The notes under the pieces were generated by a model. That model had not been told where the DNA came from. It did no database searches and saw only the letters and a program-made list of their open reading frames with translations. This document shows, piece by piece, positions 43,274 to 52,256 of a DNA stretch of 64,000 bases. The DNA is from Enterococcus alishanensis (lineage in GTDB: Bacteria; Bacillota; Bacilli; Lactobacillales; Enterococcaceae), in the NCBI RefSeq assembly GCF_019218635.1, contig NZ_JAHUZB010000003.1, positions 62,001 to 126,000 on the forward strand. Direction: 5' to 3'. Made by a program: the position numbers and the translations under genes. The first letter of the stretch is position 1, and the number at the start of each line of letters is the position of its first letter.

Positions 43274-44236
43274 ATGAACATTTTAAATAAAAATGACATT
43301 CAAAAATTTTTTTCAATAGCTGATTGTATTCCAATAGTAGAAGAGGCTTTTCAGTACTATTATGAAGGGAAAGTAGACGTTCCTTTAAGAACACAAATAA
43401 CAACCGGAACAGGGAAGGGAACTTTTTTATGCATGCCTGCATATAGCGAAGAATATGATGCGTCCTGTGTCAAAGTTTTGAATATGTTTCCCGAAAATAT
43501 TAATCAAGGTCTGCCTTCAATTAACGCCCAAATTTTAGTAATGAATACAAAAACGGGTGGTTTTGAAGCTTTGCTTGATGGTAATTATGTCACACAATTA
43601 CGTACTGGAGCCGCAACCGGTGTAGCCATCAAACATTTGGCACGTAAAGATGCAAAAATCGGTGCCTTAATCGGTACGGGTGGTCAGGCGCAGACACAAC
43701 TTGAAGCTATGCTTGTTGCTGCAAATTTATCAGAAATCAGAGTGAGCGATTTAAATTTTGAAAGAGCCCAACAATTTGTTGAAAAAATGACAGCAGAATT
43801 GCAAACCACTGTAATGATTAAAGCAGTCGAAAATTCAGATCTTGCGATTGAACATGCTGACATTATCGTCACAGTAACGCCTTCGACAGTTCCGGTGTTT
43901 GATGGGGAGAAAGTAAAAAAAGGGGCACTAGTTTCTGGGGTGGGTTCTTATCAACCGCATCTGCAAGAAATACCGGCAAGTCTAGTAAAAAAAGCCGACA
44001 AAATCTTTTTTGATTCTGAAGAGGCGGTTCTTTCGGAGTCAGGAGATCTATTAATTCCTCTTAAAGAAGGAACAATAACCGAAGAAGCTTTTACTGGCGA
44101 TATTGGGGCTGTTATAAAAGGAGAATTAATCGGGCGCGAAAACGACGAGGAGATTATTTTCTTTAAAACGGTGGGAATAGCGGCACAAGATTTGTTTACG
44201 GCTCAGGCAATATCTCAAAGAATGAAAAAATCTTAG
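43274..44236 (+). CDS. Ornithine cyclodeaminase / mu-crystallin family protein
   Basis: This 320-residue NAD(P)-binding enzyme of the OCD/mu-crystallin family has the substrate-side arginine region (VPLRTQI), the conserved LLDGNYVTQLRTGAATGVA segment and the Rossmann motif IGTGGQAQTQ. Family members are ornithine cyclodeaminases, alanine or other amino-acid dehydrogenases, or ketimine reductases; sequence alone does not choose between them. A perfect AAGGAGGAG site precedes the ATG. It appears monocistronic. Confidence 0.85.
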   Translation: MNILNKNDIQKFFSIADCIPIVEEAFQYYYEGKVDVPLRTQITTGTGKGTFLCMPAYSEEYDASCVKVLNMFPENINQGLPSINAQILVMNTKTGGFEALLDGNYVTQLRTGAATGVAIKHLARKDAKIGALIGTGGQAQTQLEAMLVAANLSEIRVSDLNFERAQQFVEKMTAELQTTVMIKAVENSDLAIEHADIIVTVTPSTVPVFDGEKVKKGALVSGVGSYQPHLQEIPASLVKKADKIFFDSEEAVLSESGDLLIPLKEGTITEEAFTGDIGAVIKGELIGRENDEEIIFFKTVGIAAQDLFTAQAISQRMKKS

Positions 44237-44297
44237 AAAAAAGAAAGTACGTCTTAGAGAATTTTGATGATATTCGCAAAATGATTATCTTAAAATT

Positions 44298-44387
44298 GCA
44301 GGGACACATTATATTTCGGCTGAACCAGTGACAACTAATTTAATGGGATTTAATCATTTAACGTTAGACCCAAAAATTCGTAATTAA
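44298..44387 (+). pseudogene. Possible coding remnant downstream of the cyclodeaminase gene
   Basis: In the 330-base gap after the cyclodeaminase gene, one frame reads AGTHYISAEPVTTNL and continues for 30 codons to a stop at 44385-44387. The preceding sequence continues in a different frame (ENFDDIRKMIIL), as if a frameshift had broken a gene. There is no start codon with a ribosome site. The family is not recognised. Confidence 0.3.
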
Positions 44388-44427
44388 AAGAAATTAGAAT
44401 TACGGGTAATTAAAATTAATACTCGAA

Positions 44428-44487
44428 AAAAGATCACATCTGAGAAGGCAATCTTTAAAATTGTCATTGGATGGATCTTTTTTTAGA
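44428..44487 (+). terminator. Rho-independent terminator
   Basis: AAAAAAGATC and CATC pair with GATG and GATCTTTTTT across a long inner loop, ending in a T-tract. Confidence 0.65.
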
Positions 44488-44568
44488 TTAATTATGCTGA
44501 AAAATCGTTTTTACGCTTGAAAAAAACATTCTATTGTATAATTACTAAATAAAAAAGGGGAGAGAAAG

Positions 44569-45012
44569 ATGAATTTTTACGGAATTGACTATTTAAAATC
44601 ACAGTCAAACATTAATGATTACTTCAAGTATATTTTGATTTTTGGTTCACTGTTTTTCTTAGTGATTGTTTTTTCTTTGTATTTAAGACATCGGATTCAG
44701 ACGAAATACCGTGACTTAAGTATTATTTTTCTGTTGTTGTTAATTTTTGCTTCAGGGGTGCAGTTTTCTGATTATCAGTCAAATCAAGCAAAACATTCCC
44801 AGTCCTCACAGATGGTGAATTTAGTTCAAGATATTTCAAAAGAGAATGACATTTCGAGTAAAGAGATCTTTGTCAATGCGACCCAATTAACTGACGGAAT
44901 CATTGTCAAAATAAAGAAAAATTATTATCAAGTCAATCTAAGTGCCGATCAAAGTTCTTATACCTTGACGAAAGCACATTTGATGAATCCTAGTATCGTG
45001 ATCAATAAATAG
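44569..45012 (+). CDS. DUF3290 membrane protein
   Basis: This 147-residue protein has two membrane helices (about residues 22-42 and 53-68) followed by an extracytoplasmic or cytoplasmic beta-rich domain. It matches the DUF3290 family, which in lactic-acid bacteria is found next to a DUF421 gene, as here. A TATAAT at 44537-44542 is the likely -10 of the pair. Function is unknown; the pair is often listed among envelope-stress or growth-phase genes, but that is not shown here. Confidence 0.82.
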   Translation: MNFYGIDYLKSQSNINDYFKYILIFGSLFFLVIVFSLYLRHRIQTKYRDLSIIFLLLLIFASGVQFSDYQSNQAKHSQSSQMVNLVQDISKENDISSKEIFVNATQLTDGIIVKIKKNYYQVNLSADQSSYTLTKAHLMNPSIVINK

Positions 45013-45023
45013 GAGGTAAAAGA

Positions 45024-45659
45024 ATGCAATTATATAATCCAATTATTTTAAAATTTGCTTTAGGAATTATTTGTCTGATCATTCAAATTAACGTAATGGG
45101 AAAAGGCAATTTGGCACCTTCATCAGCGATGGATCAAGTCCAAAATTATGTGTTGGGGGGGATTATCGGTGGTGTGATTTACAACGATTCCATCACTGTT
45201 TTACAATTCGTGCTAGTTTTGATTATTTGGACACTGCTAGTTTTAATTTTGAAATTTGCCAAGGATCATAATCGCTATGTGAAACTAATTATTGATGGTC
45301 GTCCGATTACCTTGATTCAAGATGGTAAAATCGATGTCAATGAATGTCTAAAAAGTGGGATTTCTGCTAATGAATTGATGTTCAAATTAAGGGCAAATGG
45401 TATTTACGAAGTGCAAAATGTCAAACGGGCGATTTTAGAACAAAATGGTCAGCTGACCTTAATTGAATTTGGTGATGAAAATATCAAATATCCGATTATT
45501 GTCGATGGTCAATCAAATAAAGATGTTTTGGAACTTATTAGCCAAGACGAAAGTTGGTTGGAAGAACAGGTCCATGCCCAAGGATTTGAAAAAATTAGTG
45601 AAGTTTATTTAGGGGAATATTTATCAGGGAAATTAAATTTATATGGTTACCAGCAATAA
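45024..45659 (+). CDS. DUF421 (YetF-type) membrane protein
   Basis: This 211-residue protein has three N-terminal membrane helices and a C-terminal cytoplasmic DUF421/YetF domain (about 90-205, with the segment LMFKLRANGIYEVQNVKRAILEQNGQ). It follows the DUF3290 gene after 11 bases, with an AGGAGG site, forming a two-gene operon. YetF-type proteins are widespread in Firmicutes, and some affect spore germination or membrane homeostasis; the role in non-sporeformers is not established. Confidence 0.85.
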   Translation: MQLYNPIILKFALGIICLIIQINVMGKGNLAPSSAMDQVQNYVLGGIIGGVIYNDSITVLQFVLVLIIWTLLVLILKFAKDHNRYVKLIIDGRPITLIQDGKIDVNECLKSGISANELMFKLRANGIYEVQNVKRAILEQNGQLTLIEFGDENIKYPIIVDGQSNKDVLELISQDESWLEEQVHAQGFEKISEVYLGEYLSGKLNLYGYQQ

Positions 45660-45766
45660 TTAAAACCTTGATGTTAAAGGAAATTGACAAATTGTAAACC
45701 AAGGTTGCTTGTGGCATTTCGCTATTTGAGCTACATTTTTCTTATAGAAAATAGGGGGAGTAAAAA

Positions 45767-46165
45767 ATGAAATTCCACGAAAAATTATTGGCTCTGAGAA
45801 AACAAAAAGGCTTGTCACAAGAAGAACTTGGCATGGAACTGCAAGTATCCAGACAAACCATTTCCAAATGGGAAGCCGGACAATCCTATCCTGATTTCAC
45901 TAAACTGGTCTTACTGAGCGATTTTTTTAATTTGTCCCTTGATGAACTGGTAAAAGATATTGATGTACAAGAAGTGCGAGAAAAAAATTTTACTGATGAA
46001 AAAGTCGCAGAAATGTATTTAGATTATGAAAAAGGTAAAAGCGGCTTAAAAAAAATTTGGCGAGTGGCGATTATCATAAGTTTTGTGATTTTAGCCATTG
46101 CTATTTTTGCATTGATTATGCCTTTTATTTTTCCTGATTTGAGTTTCTTTTGGCAGCGGAAATAA
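45767..46165 (+). CDS. XRE-family regulator with C-terminal membrane helix
   Basis: This 132-residue protein has an N-terminal Cro/C1-type HTH (about residues 6-62, KGLSQEELGMELQVSRQTISKWEAG) and one or two membrane segments near the C-terminus (about 98-125). Such membrane-tethered XRE proteins are common in Firmicutes and probably sense envelope state. It is monocistronic, with AGGGGGAG before the ATG. Targets are unknown. Confidence 0.85.
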   Translation: MKFHEKLLALRKQKGLSQEELGMELQVSRQTISKWEAGQSYPDFTKLVLLSDFFNLSLDELVKDIDVQEVREKNFTDEKVAEMYLDYEKGKSGLKKIWRVAIIISFVILAIAIFALIMPFIFPDLSFFWQRK

Positions 46166-46220
46166 AGGTTACAATTATTAGTTTTATTAGTTTTATCAGT
46201 CAAAAATTAAAAATCCGTCC

Positions 46221-46248
46221 TTGCATGTGTTTTAACATCCTGTATCAT
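46221..46248 (+). promoter_or_regulatory. Sigma-A promoter for the acetyltransferase gene
   Basis: TTGCAT and TATCAT are separated by 16 bases and lie 33 bases upstream of the start codon. Confidence 0.6.
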
Positions 46249-46280
46249 GGAAAGCAACAAACAAAAAAGGAGCAATTCAC

Positions 46281-46883
46281 ATGACAGAACAAGACTATTT
46301 CAATTTATCGAAATCAGGAAAAATGTATGATGACACGAACAAAGTATTTCTAGAAGCCCGCGGCAAAGCAGTTAAAATTACCAAAGAATACAATGCTTTG
46401 TATGGTGAAGATGAAGAAAAGAGAAGTCGATTGCTCAAAGATTTGTTAGGATCTGTGGACGAAGACGCTTTTTTTGAACCAGACTTTCGTTGTGAATTTG
46501 GTAGTAATATCCATTTAGGCAAGAAATTTTATGCTAACTTTGATTGTATTTTGCTTGATGGTGCAGATATTTATATTGGCGATCATGTGCTTTTCGGACC
46601 GCGAGTAGGTATTTTCACTACCAATCACGCAATTGATCCACAAGAAAGAGCGTTGGGAGGATGTTATTCTAAATCGGTTTCTATTGGAGATAATGTTTGG
46701 TTAGGTGCAAATGTAGTAGTGAATCAAGGTGTAGATATTGGCGAAAATACAATTATCGGCTCTGGTAGCGTAGTCACTAAAAGTATTCCAGCCAACGTAA
46801 TTGCAGTAGGAAATCCTTGTAAAGTTTTACGAGCGATCACTGAAGCTGATAAGACAAATTATCTTCAAGAGTTAAATTATTAA
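46281..46883 (+). CDS. Sugar O-acetyltransferase (maltose/galactoside acetyltransferase family)
   Basis: This is a 200-residue trimeric left-handed beta-helix acetyltransferase of the Maa/LacA/NodL group. The N-terminal Mac domain is present (residues 1-60), then hexapeptide repeats such as IGDHVLFGPRVGIFTTNHAID with the catalytic His in TTNHAI, and IGDNVWLGANVVVNQGVDIG. It transfers acetyl from acetyl-CoA to a sugar hydroxyl. The natural acceptor is unknown. It is monocistronic behind a recognisable promoter. Confidence 0.9.
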   Translation: MTEQDYFNLSKSGKMYDDTNKVFLEARGKAVKITKEYNALYGEDEEKRSRLLKDLLGSVDEDAFFEPDFRCEFGSNIHLGKKFYANFDCILLDGADIYIGDHVLFGPRVGIFTTNHAIDPQERALGGCYSKSVSIGDNVWLGANVVVNQGVDIGENTIIGSGSVVTKSIPANVIAVGNPCKVLRAITEADKTNYLQELNY

Positions 46884-47059
46884 TTTAGCTAGCGAAGCTT
46901 TTATATGTTATTTTATCATAGCTTTTTTTTATATTTTTAAAAATAAACCGTTTAATAGACTAATTACCTAGAACAATCTCAAACTATAGTCTCGTGTGGA
47001 GACTTTGTTTCCTCTTTAAAATTAAGTTATCGAAACAACTTTGAAAAGAGGAAAACAGG

Positions 47060-48091
47060 ATGAAAAAGAAAGATGGGTATCAGCTTCTTTACTTGGCACA
47101 ATTTATTTTTCCATTTTTTGTGGTAGTCGCCCACGTTGGCAGTTTGACCAGTAATCCCGAACTGCATTTTTTATTGAAAAACATTTTATGTCGGGTGGTT
47201 GTGCCTTTTTATTGTGTAAGTAATGCCTTCTTTTATGCCCAAAAGGATTCTGCTGGCAAGAAAATGTGGTTGCGGAAGAATATTCAAGTGTATTTATTGT
47301 GGTCGTTGATTTATTTGCCATTTGGAATTCAGTTTATTCAAGACTATGTCAATTTGCCTTTAGCATTATATCCTGTGGGGGTGCTTGTTGGTCTGGTATA
47401 TACAGGAACTTTTTATCATCTTTGGTATTTCCCAGCGATATTTTTTGGAGTAGTAATTGTAGATAAACTGATTCATAAGTGGGGATATGGTAAGGTGTTT
47501 AGTGGACTACTAGTCTTATACGCAATTGGTGCAAGTGAAACTTATTCTGCTTATTTAGCTGGAACGGGCTTTGGTCAGCTTATGGAAAGTTATTTTAATA
47601 TATTTTTGACTACTAGAAATGGTTTGTTTTTTACAACGATCTTTGTCTTAATCGGCTTTTATTTGGCTGAAAATCATCAACGTTTGCTAGTTGATTCAGA
47701 GAAAAATTATCGTGGACTGATATTAAGTAGCCTTCTTTTATTAATTGAAGGGACGATAATTTTTCTCCATCAAGGGAGAGACGTAAATGTTTACTTTGCA
47801 CTGATTCCTTTTAGTTTCTATTTTTTCTTAGTTTTATTAAGTTATCACGGCAAAGCAGATTTCAAATCTTTAAGAAAGTATGGACAAGGTATTTATTTCT
47901 TTCATATGATACCAATTCAATTATTCAATATTTTTGTCTCTACAAGTGGATTGACTTCAGCTGAAACCGGCTGGATTCGTTGGATATTAGGTGTAGGGAT
48001 CTCGCTGATGGTTATTTTGCTTGTTGATGGGTTCAAAAAAGTGCGAATCAGTGATAAATCAGTACCGCAACTTTATGAACGCAGCCTTTAA
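47060..48091 (+). CDS. Acyltransferase 3 family membrane protein
   Basis: This 343-residue membrane protein has about ten helices. It has the family's N-terminal pattern (LLYLAQFIFPFFVVVAHVG, with the His at helix 1 that is usually catalytic) and a C-terminal YGQGIYFFHMIPIQ segment. Members O-acetylate peptidoglycan, polysaccharides or other envelope sugars. It lacks the extracytoplasmic SGNH domain of OatA. It overlaps the convergent WYL-regulator gene by four bases. The acceptor is unknown. Confidence 0.8.
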   Translation: MKKKDGYQLLYLAQFIFPFFVVVAHVGSLTSNPELHFLLKNILCRVVVPFYCVSNAFFYAQKDSAGKKMWLRKNIQVYLLWSLIYLPFGIQFIQDYVNLPLALYPVGVLVGLVYTGTFYHLWYFPAIFFGVVIVDKLIHKWGYGKVFSGLLVLYAIGASETYSAYLAGTGFGQLMESYFNIFLTTRNGLFFTTIFVLIGFYLAENHQRLLVDSEKNYRGLILSSLLLLIEGTIIFLHQGRDVNVYFALIPFSFYFFLVLLSYHGKADFKSLRKYGQGIYFFHMIPIQLFNIFVSTSGLTSAETGWIRWILGVGISLMVILLVDGFKKVRISDKSVPQLYERSL

Positions 48092-49020
48092 TTTCTATAT
48101 AAATCAGCTAACTGGTTGATTCTTTTTTTGATTTCGTTGCGTACTTGCAGAGGTTCAATACATTCACAATGACTGCCAAAACTAAACAGGATATTATAGT
48201 AGAAATCATTTTCGATAAAAGGAAAATTTACTAGATAATGATCTTCACCGTCTGAGGAAAAATTTTCAAATGGACAATACTCTAACACTTGGTCCATCAC
48301 TGATCGGTGGATCCGCAGCTTGATATTTGTTTGAATGGTAGACAAAATATCAGTAAAATCTAATACAGGATTTTGATAATTCTTTGGTGTAAAAGATTGT
48401 TCAGATAATTTTAAGTTAGACATTCGTACGATTTTAAACAATCGGTAATCATTTCTTTTTAAACAATAGCCTTGCCAATACCAATGATTTCCTTTTAAAA
48501 CTAATTGATAAGGTTCAGCTGTGCGATTAGATTTATTTCCGTGGCGGTCAATATAATCAAAGGAAAGTTCTCTATTTTCTGTCAAAGCTTGTTGGATTAT
48601 TTTTAGATCAGCTTGAATATTTGGATTGACCATCCAAGGGCTTAAATCAATCTGAATTTGATTTGTGCGTAATTCAATTTCTTGGGCGTGATCAGCTGGA
48701 ATGAAGCTTTTGATTTTTGCTAATGTATGCGCTAATGAGTCTTGGTGCAGCATATTAGAAAAACTCGAAAGGCCTGTCAAGATTGCTGAAATATCTGAAG
48801 AGGACAATACTTTATTATCTAGCTTATAATTTTTCATTATTTCAAAGCCGCCACCGACACCAGGAGTTGAACGAATCGGGATACCAGCCAAATTTATCGC
48901 GTCAATATCGCGGTAAATAGTGCGGGGAGACACTTCAAACGTTTCCGCTAATTCCTGCGCACTGATTCGTTTCTTATCTAATAAAAGTATAATAATACTT
49001 ACTAAGCGATTTACCTTCAT
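48088..49020 (-). CDS. YafY/WYL-domain transcriptional regulator
   Basis: This is a 310-residue regulator with an N-terminal winged helix (ISAQELAETFEVSPRTIYRDIDAINLAGIPI), a WYL domain (about 135-215, with the GNHWYWQGYCLKR segment) and a C-terminal WCX-like domain. WYL domains bind ligands or nucleic acids. The ATG at 49020 is preferred to an in-frame TTG 18 bases upstream. It is divergent from the DJ-1/PfpI gene and overlapping promoters lie between them, so it probably controls that gene. Confidence 0.85.
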   Translation of the reverse strand: MKVNRLVSIIILLLDKKRISAQELAETFEVSPRTIYRDIDAINLAGIPIRSTPGVGGGFEIMKNYKLDNKVLSSSDISAILTGLSSFSNMLHQDSLAHTLAKIKSFIPADHAQEIELRTNQIQIDLSPWMVNPNIQADLKIIQQALTENRELSFDYIDRHGNKSNRTAEPYQLVLKGNHWYWQGYCLKRNDYRLFKIVRMSNLKLSEQSFTPKNYQNPVLDFTDILSTIQTNIKLRIHRSVMDQVLEYCPFENFSSDGEDHYLVNFPFIENDFYYNILFSFGSHCECIEPLQVRNEIKKRINQLADLYRN

Positions 49021-49053
49021 TTTTTCACATCTTTTCAAAATTCTATTCCATTT

Positions 49054-49099
49054 ATTTTAGATTGTTGCCATACTGCTGTCAACAATTCCTTAGTATACT
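49054..49099. promoter_or_regulatory. Overlapping divergent promoters between the WYL regulator and DJ-1/PfpI genes
   Basis: Minus strand: TTGACA and TAAAAT with a 17-base spacer (49054-49082). Plus strand: a TATACT at 49094-49099 serves the DJ-1/PfpI gene. The inverted repeat TTGTTG...CAACAA (12-base gap) spans the region and may be the regulator's operator. Confidence 0.55.
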
Positions 49100-49142
49100 A
49101 AAAGGGTAATTGAGATGGACGACAAAAAAATGGAGGAAACAA

Positions 49143-49781
49143 ATGCGAACAATTTATGTTTATTTATTAGATACATTAGCTGATTGGGAATTAGGTCATA
49201 TCACAGCAGAGTTAAATTCGAAAAGATTTTTTAAAAAGGACGCTGCAGAAATCACTATTAAAACAGTCAGTTATAACAAAGAGTCGATTAGAACGATGGG
49301 AGGAATGAGAATTACCCCTGATTGTTCCATTGAAGATGTAGTAGTAGAAGAAAAAAATCTATTATTATTGCCGGGCGCTGATACTTGGGGTGATGGAAAG
49401 CATCAAGCAATAATCGAAAAAGCCAATCGCTTTCTTTCTGAAGGTGCTGGTGTAGCGGCGATTTGTGGGGCAACCGTCCCGCTAGCCAACTTTGGAATGT
49501 TGGACCATCGTCTTCATACTAGTAATGGCTCAGGATTTTTAGAAATGTTTTGCCTGAATTATCAAGGCTCAAAAAATTATGTTGATCAGCCTGCTGTGTC
49601 AGCAGACAACCTAATCACCGCAAGTGCAACAGGTAATTTATTATGGACTAAAGAAATTATTGCTTATCTGGAGGTTTTTGAATTGGATACGTTGACGGCT
49701 TGGTATAATTATTTTGAGACTGGTGAAGCTGGATTCTTTTATCAATTGATGGAAAGTTTACCAGAAAAAGAAATTAATTAA
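49143..49781 (+). CDS. DJ-1/PfpI family protein
   Basis: This is a 212-residue protein of the DJ-1/PfpI glutamine-amidotransferase-like superfamily. It has the nucleophile-elbow cysteine in AAICGATVPLAN (about residue 110) and an acidic residue in the N-terminal region. Family members act as glyoxalases, deglycase-like or chaperone proteins, or proteases; here it is of the short cytosolic type. The ATG at 49143 follows TGGAGGAAA; an upstream in-frame start lacks a ribosome site. It is divergent from the WYL regulator. Confidence 0.85.
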   Translation: MRTIYVYLLDTLADWELGHITAELNSKRFFKKDAAEITIKTVSYNKESIRTMGGMRITPDCSIEDVVVEEKNLLLLPGADTWGDGKHQAIIEKANRFLSEGAGVAAICGATVPLANFGMLDHRLHTSNGSGFLEMFCLNYQGSKNYVDQPAVSADNLITASATGNLLWTKEIIAYLEVFELDTLTAWYNYFETGEAGFFYQLMESLPEKEIN

Positions 49782-49800
49782 GTTGAAGGAAAAAATGAGA

Positions 49801-49842
49801 AGTCTCAGCTGTCATGAATTAGACAGTTGTGGCTTTTTTTTG
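49801..49842 (+). terminator. Rho-independent terminator after the DJ-1/PfpI gene
   Basis: A 13-position stem (CAGCTGTC / GACAGTTG core) is followed by eight T residues. Confidence 0.85.
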
Positions 49843-49912
49843 ATTCCAAATAGTAACAGTGGCTCATATGTTTAAAAAAAATTAAACAATCAGCATTTTT
49901 TGACGAAAAAAC

Positions 49913-49943
49913 TTGCCTTGAAGTAGACTCCATAGTCTAGTCT
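49913..49943 (+). promoter_or_regulatory. MerR-type promoter A (flavodoxin lipoprotein gene)
   Basis: -35 TTGCCT and -10 TAGTCT are separated by 19 bases. The spacer TGAAGTAGACTCCATAGTC contains the dyad TGAAGT-AG-ACTCCA shared with three other promoters nearby. Confidence 0.8.
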
Positions 49944-49974
49944 TGAGACATCAAATATGGAAAGCAGGTCCTTT

Positions 49975-50670
49975 ATGAAAAAAATGTTGAGTGTACTATT
50001 TATTGGCGTTGGATTGCTAACTTTGGCAGCTTGCGGTAATAACGATGAAAATGCAGCATCAGATAATAATCAAAATTCAGTCGCAGCCAATGATAATTTA
50101 ACTGAAAAATTTGGCAAATCATTAGTTGTTTATTTTTCCCAACCAGAGACAACCGACCCTAATAATCTAACAACCGAAGAAGAAAATAGCGCTATAGTAG
50201 TGGATGACGAAGTACTTGGTAATGTCCAATATGTTGGTATGCAAATCCAAGATCAAACCGAAGCTGATATTTTCAGAATTGAACCAGAAACTCCTTACAC
50301 AACCGATCATGATGCGTTAACTGAATTTGCTTCAGAAGAACAATCAAATAATGCGCGACCAACTTTAAAAGAGTCAGTGGAAAATCTTGACGAATATGAT
50401 ACCATCTTTTTTGGTTATCCAAACTGGTGGGGTGATATGCCGATGATTATGTATAGTTTTTTAGAGGAACATGATTTGGCTGGCAAAACGGTGATCCCAT
50501 TTAATGTTCATGGTGGTAGCGGTCTTTCTGATACGGTTAACAGTATTACTGAAGAAGCTCCAGATGCAACGATTGTCACCGATGCTTTGACCATCAGTCG
50601 TGATGATGTGGATGGTAGTGAAGGCGATGTGACGGATTGGTTAAATAATTTACCTGAAACAAATAATTAA
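49975..50670 (+). CDS. Flavodoxin-like lipoprotein
   Basis: This 231-residue secreted lipoprotein has a signal peptide with lipobox LAAC (Cys20), a polar Asn-rich linker and a flavodoxin-fold domain (about 45-230). The phosphate-loop region (VVYFSQPETTDPNN) and the GYPNWWGDMPMIMYSFL segment match the Flavodoxin_4 group. It would sit on the outer face of the membrane, where a flavodoxin must obtain FMN outside the cell; this is unusual. The ATG at 49975 is chosen because it directly starts the signal peptide and the predicted transcript begins just upstream. It is driven by MerR-type promoter A. Confidence 0.85.
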   Translation: MKKMLSVLFIGVGLLTLAACGNNDENAASDNNQNSVAANDNLTEKFGKSLVVYFSQPETTDPNNLTTEEENSAIVVDDEVLGNVQYVGMQIQDQTEADIFRIEPETPYTTDHDALTEFASEEQSNNARPTLKESVENLDEYDTIFFGYPNWWGDMPMIMYSFLEEHDLAGKTVIPFNVHGGSGLSDTVNSITEEAPDATIVTDALTISRDDVDGSEGDVTDWLNNLPETNN

Positions 50671-50683
50671 ATATTTTTTCGAG

Positions 50684-50707
50684 CACTGATTTTTCAGTGT
50701 TTTTTTG
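50684..50707 (+). terminator. Rho-independent terminator after the flavodoxin lipoprotein gene
   Basis: CACTGA-TTTT-TCAGTG followed by seven T residues. Confidence 0.85.
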
Positions 50708-50726
50708 TTATGGGAAAACTTTCTTC

Positions 50727-50757
50727 TTGCTCTGGAGTTCACTCCATGGATTATAGT
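50727..50757 (+). promoter_or_regulatory. MerR-type promoter B (MFS transporter gene)
   Basis: -35 TTGCTC and -10 TATAGT are 19 bases apart. The spacer TGGAGTTCACTCCATGGAT contains the perfect dyad TGGAGT-TC-ACTCCA. Confidence 0.85.
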
Positions 50758-50789
50758 CAGTTTTGTAATTAAGGAAAGAAGGACAGAGA

Positions 50790-52136
50790 ATGCAAGAAAC
50801 AAGTATAAACAAAAGAAGTGTTATGGTACTACCGATTATTTTATTAAGCTATTTCTTGATCTTACTGGATAATTCGATTATTTTTACCGGGACGGTTAAA
50901 ATTGCTCAGGATTTAGCATTAAATCAAGCCCAATTATCGTGGGTCAGTAATGCTTACTCATTAACTTTCGGTGGTTTATTATTATTAGGTGGCCGTTCGG
51001 GAGATTTATTTGGTCGCAGAAAAATGTATAATATCGGATTAGTCATTTTTGCGATTAGCTCATTGTTTGTCGGTTTGGCAGGTAGCCCAGTAGCAATTAT
51101 TATGGCTCGGGCGTTTCAAGGGATCGGCTCGGCAATTTTAGCACCGACAACATTAGCAATTTTAATGGATAATTTCGAAGGAGAAGAACGGACGAAAGCT
51201 GTTGCGGCTTACGGTGCTACAGCAGGAATTGGTTCTTCAGTAGGATTGATTATTGGTGGCGTACTCGCCAGTCAGTTTTCTTGGCGAGATGGTTTTTTTA
51301 TTAATGTACCGATTAGTATCATTATGTTTATTTTGGCGATGCTATTTATTGAAGAAAAAGATACGATTGAAGGGAAAATTGATATCTTTGGTTCAATCAC
51401 TTCTGTTATCGGTATGATTGCTTTAGTGTACAGTATTGTTGGCGAAAGTAATAATATAATCGCGTTAGTGATTGCGATTGTTTTTATTGGTTTATTTATT
51501 CGCCAAGAAGCTAAAACAAGTTCACCGATCATGCCGTTAAGTCTTTTTGCCAATAAAGAACGTTTGGGCGCTTACATTGCCCGCTTTACTTTTTTAGGAG
51601 CAATGTTGGCTTTGTGGTTTTTGACACCACAAATGATGCAAAACTATTTGGGCTATTCACCATTAACTTCTGGACTGGCTTTCTTTCCTTTAAGTATCAC
51701 GATTTTCCTATCTTCATTACAAGTTTCTCGGTTAACTAAAAAGTTTGGTAATGGAAAACTAATGGTAATTGGTTTGACAATTGTGGCACTTGGTATGTTT
51801 GGTTTGAGTTTATTTAATGAAAATAGCAATTATTGGATTGGTATCGCCATACCTATGATGATCATTGGGATTGGACAAGGCTTTTCTTTGAGTCCTTTAA
51901 CCGCATCAGGAATTGCCCATACGACAGCAGATGAAGCTGGTGCTGCTTCAGGCGTGGTGAACATGGTCCATCAAATTGGCGGATCGATTGGTTTATCAGT
52001 GGTGATTGCTTTTTCATCAGCAGTTACTAACCCGGTTAGTAGTTTTAGATTACAAATGTTAATCGCAACAATTTTTATAGTTATTTCTTTACTTGCGGCA
52101 ATTTTCTTTGTTTTACCGCAAAGTAAGAAAAAATAA
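50790..52136 (+). CDS. MFS transporter, DHA2 drug-efflux family
   Basis: This is a 448-residue multi-helix exporter with LLDNSIIFTGTVKIA (motif D1-like) in helix 1, GGRSGDLFGRRKMY (motif A) and GSSVGLIIGGVLA (motif C). It probably exports a toxic organic compound. Its promoter carries the same MerR-type dyad and 19-base spacer as the neighbouring flavodoxin and aldo/keto reductase operons, so it belongs to the same inducible response. A bidirectional terminator follows. Confidence 0.88.
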   Translation: MQETSINKRSVMVLPIILLSYFLILLDNSIIFTGTVKIAQDLALNQAQLSWVSNAYSLTFGGLLLLGGRSGDLFGRRKMYNIGLVIFAISSLFVGLAGSPVAIIMARAFQGIGSAILAPTTLAILMDNFEGEERTKAVAAYGATAGIGSSVGLIIGGVLASQFSWRDGFFINVPISIIMFILAMLFIEEKDTIEGKIDIFGSITSVIGMIALVYSIVGESNNIIALVIAIVFIGLFIRQEAKTSSPIMPLSLFANKERLGAYIARFTFLGAMLALWFLTPQMMQNYLGYSPLTSGLAFFPLSITIFLSSLQVSRLTKKFGNGKLMVIGLTIVALGMFGLSLFNENSNYWIGIAIPMMIIGIGQGFSLSPLTASGIAHTTADEAGAASGVVNMVHQIGGSIGLSVVIAFSSAVTNPVSSFRLQMLIATIFIVISLLAAIFFVLPQSKKK

Positions 52137-52188
52137 AGCGATGAATGAAAAAATTTGATTGGCTGAACTCTTTAACGTAAATAAAAAA

Positions 52189-52230
52189 AAGATGACTTCA
52201 ATTTTCTAATAGTAAAATTGAAGTCATCTT
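52189..52230. terminator. Bidirectional terminator between the MFS and aldo/keto reductase genes
   Basis: AAGATGACTTCAATTTT pairs with AAAATTGAAGTCATCTT, with A/T-rich flanks. It serves both convergent genes. Confidence 0.85.
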
Positions 52231-52256
52231 GTTAATTATTAAATAGTTAAATGGTT

